DNA of 60,297 bases from contig JALWYV010000024.1 of assembly GCA_027003075.1 (NCBI GenBank), positions 1 to 60,297 on the forward strand, given 5' to 3'. The stretch comes from Caldifarciminota bacterium. GTDB taxonomy: Bacteria; Hydrothermota; Hydrothermia; LBFQ01. Under the pieces are notes generated by a model, which saw only the letters and a list, made by a program, of their open reading frames with translations, was not told where the DNA came from and made no database searches. Made by a program: the position numbers and the translations under genes. Each line of letters begins with the position of its first letter. Positions within the stretch are counted from its first letter, which is position 1. Positions 59,585 to 60,297 of this stretch are shown piece after piece.

Positions 59585-60297
59585 ATGGCCACTGTTGTAG
59601 GTCTTCTCAAGGAGACGTGGGAAAACGAAAGGAGGGTGGCCCTCGTCCCGCTTGAGGTTAAGAAACTGGTAAAGAAGGGCTTTCAGGTGCTGGTGGAGAA
59701 AGGGGCCGGTGCCGGAGCCTACATAAGCGACGAGGAGTACTCGGAGGCGGGTGCCACCCTGACTGACAGGAAAGACGTGCTTTCACGGGCGGACATAGTC
59801 GTAAAGGTGCAACCGCCCGACGATACCGACATCTCAGCCCTCCGCGAAGGATCCGTGTTCGTAAGCCTTATGTTCTGGTGGAAGAACAAGGACAGGATAA
59901 AGGCCCTCGCCAAACGTAAGGCCACCGTTATAGCCCTTGAGAGGGTACCCCGTACGACCAAGGCGCAGTTCGTGGACGTCCTCTCCTCGCAGGCTACCAT
60001 AGCCGGGTACAAGGTTGCGCTTCTGGCCGCGGATCTGGCTCCCCGCCTCTTCCCCATGATGACAACGGCCGCCGGAACGGTTAAGCCGGCCCGCGTTCTG
60101 GTTATCGGTGTGGGGGTGGCCGGCCTTCAGGCCCTCGCCACGGCCAAGCGCTTAGGCGCCCGCATATACGCCTACGATATCCGCCCCGCCGCCAAGAAGG
60201 ACGCCGAGAGCGTGGGGGCGAAGTTCCTTGAGTCCCCCGTGTGGGCGGAGGGTGAAGGTGGGTACGCCCGTGAGCTGACGGAGGAGGAGAAGAAGAT
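59585..60297 (+). CDS. pntA: NAD(P) transhydrogenase alpha subunit (partial, runs off window)
   Basis: 237 codons of a PntA protein, open to the window edge. VGLLKETWENERRVALVPLEVKKLVKKG and the GAGAYISDEEYSEAGA segment open the alanine-dehydrogenase/PntA fold; LVIGVGVAGLQALATAKRLGA is the NAD-binding Rossmann motif, followed by VYDIRP-like AYDIRPAA. The transhydrogenase couples proton movement to hydride transfer from NADH to NADP+. The ATG at 59585 has a perfect AGGAGG Shine-Dalgarno. Confidence 0.9.
   Translation, partial: MATVVGLLKETWENERRVALVPLEVKKLVKKGFQVLVEKGAGAGAYISDEEYSEAGATLTDRKDVLSRADIVVKVQPPDDTDISALREGSVFVSLMFWWKNKDRIKALAKRKATVIALERVPRTTKAQFVDVLSSQATIAGYKVALLAADLAPRLFPMMTTAAGTVKPARVLVIGVGVAGLQALATAKRLGARIYAYDIRPAAKKDAESVGAKFLESPVWAEGEGGYARELTEEEKK

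Overview
The window reads as a chromosomal segment of a diderm, probably thermophilic bacterium. The diderm evidence is an LptC-like lipoprotein, a LolC/E permease, a heptose-phosphate adenylyltransferase (RfaE2), a Wza-like export protein, a MOP flippase, several lipoproteins and at least five predicted outer-membrane barrels. Thermophily is an inference from Lys/Arg/Glu/Val-rich proteins, a Thermus-like V-type ATPase rotor ring, and the Cmr system. A C-terminal T9SS-like sorting signal and a DUF6754-type membrane locus hint at an uncultured FCB-like or WOR-3/Hydrothermae-like lineage, but I cannot place it from sequence alone. No rRNA, tRNA, CRISPR array or insertion sequence was seen.

Layout. 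1-5,000: tail of a Gly-rich protein, LptC-like and lipoprotein genes, isoaspartyl peptidase, a RecO-like protein, RfaE2 and an outer-membrane barrel. 5,000-11,750: an orphan MalK-type ATPase, then a seven-gene reverse operon (substrate-binding lipoprotein, dihydroorotase, barrel, Wza-like, PqqD-like, triosephosphate isomerase, epimerase). 11,850-17,900: secreted esterase, barrel, pyrH, DUF1122-like protein, flippase, ybeY. 17,976-28,879: one forward type III-B CRISPR operon: cmr2, two cmr1 copies, cmr3, cmr4, cmr5, an inserted nucleotidyltransferase pair plus a 45-residue ORF, cmr6, csx1 and csx3. 28,889-37,250: mostly reverse housekeeping and envelope genes (ligA, a secreted propeller, lolC/E, cupin, GNAT, sppA). 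37,414-44,935: forward operons with an EVE-nuclease fusion, aspartate kinase, sfsA, V-ATPase subunits I, K and E, and MoxR. 45,089-56,320: patatin, 3'-5' exonuclease, HAD phosphatase, a divergent DnaA, asnB, ogt, dapA, recJ, barrels. 56,479-60,297: DUF6754 membrane genes, hisC and the start of pntA.

The CRISPR operon appears to hold a full cyclic-oligoadenylate circuit: a Cmr2 with an intact GGDD cyclase motif, a CARF-HEPN ribonuclease (Csx1) and a ring nuclease (Csx3). It has no array, cas6 or cas1/2, so it must use crRNAs made elsewhere. A catalytically intact MNT/AbiEii-type nucleotidyltransferase with its small partner is translationally coupled into the middle of this operon and is the best candidate for an undescribed accessory function.

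The genome is very compact, and its gene starts follow a strict rule. At 31 gene starts, nearly all at the head of a transcription unit, a TATAAT/TAGAAT/TAAAAT-like -10 hexamer lies only 5-11 nt before the start codon (ATG, GTG or TTG), which implies leaderless mRNAs. Genes inside operons instead carry Shine-Dalgarno sequences. In six tandem gene pairs the upstream stop codon is part of the next gene's -10 hexamer. I used this rule to choose many of the starts below.
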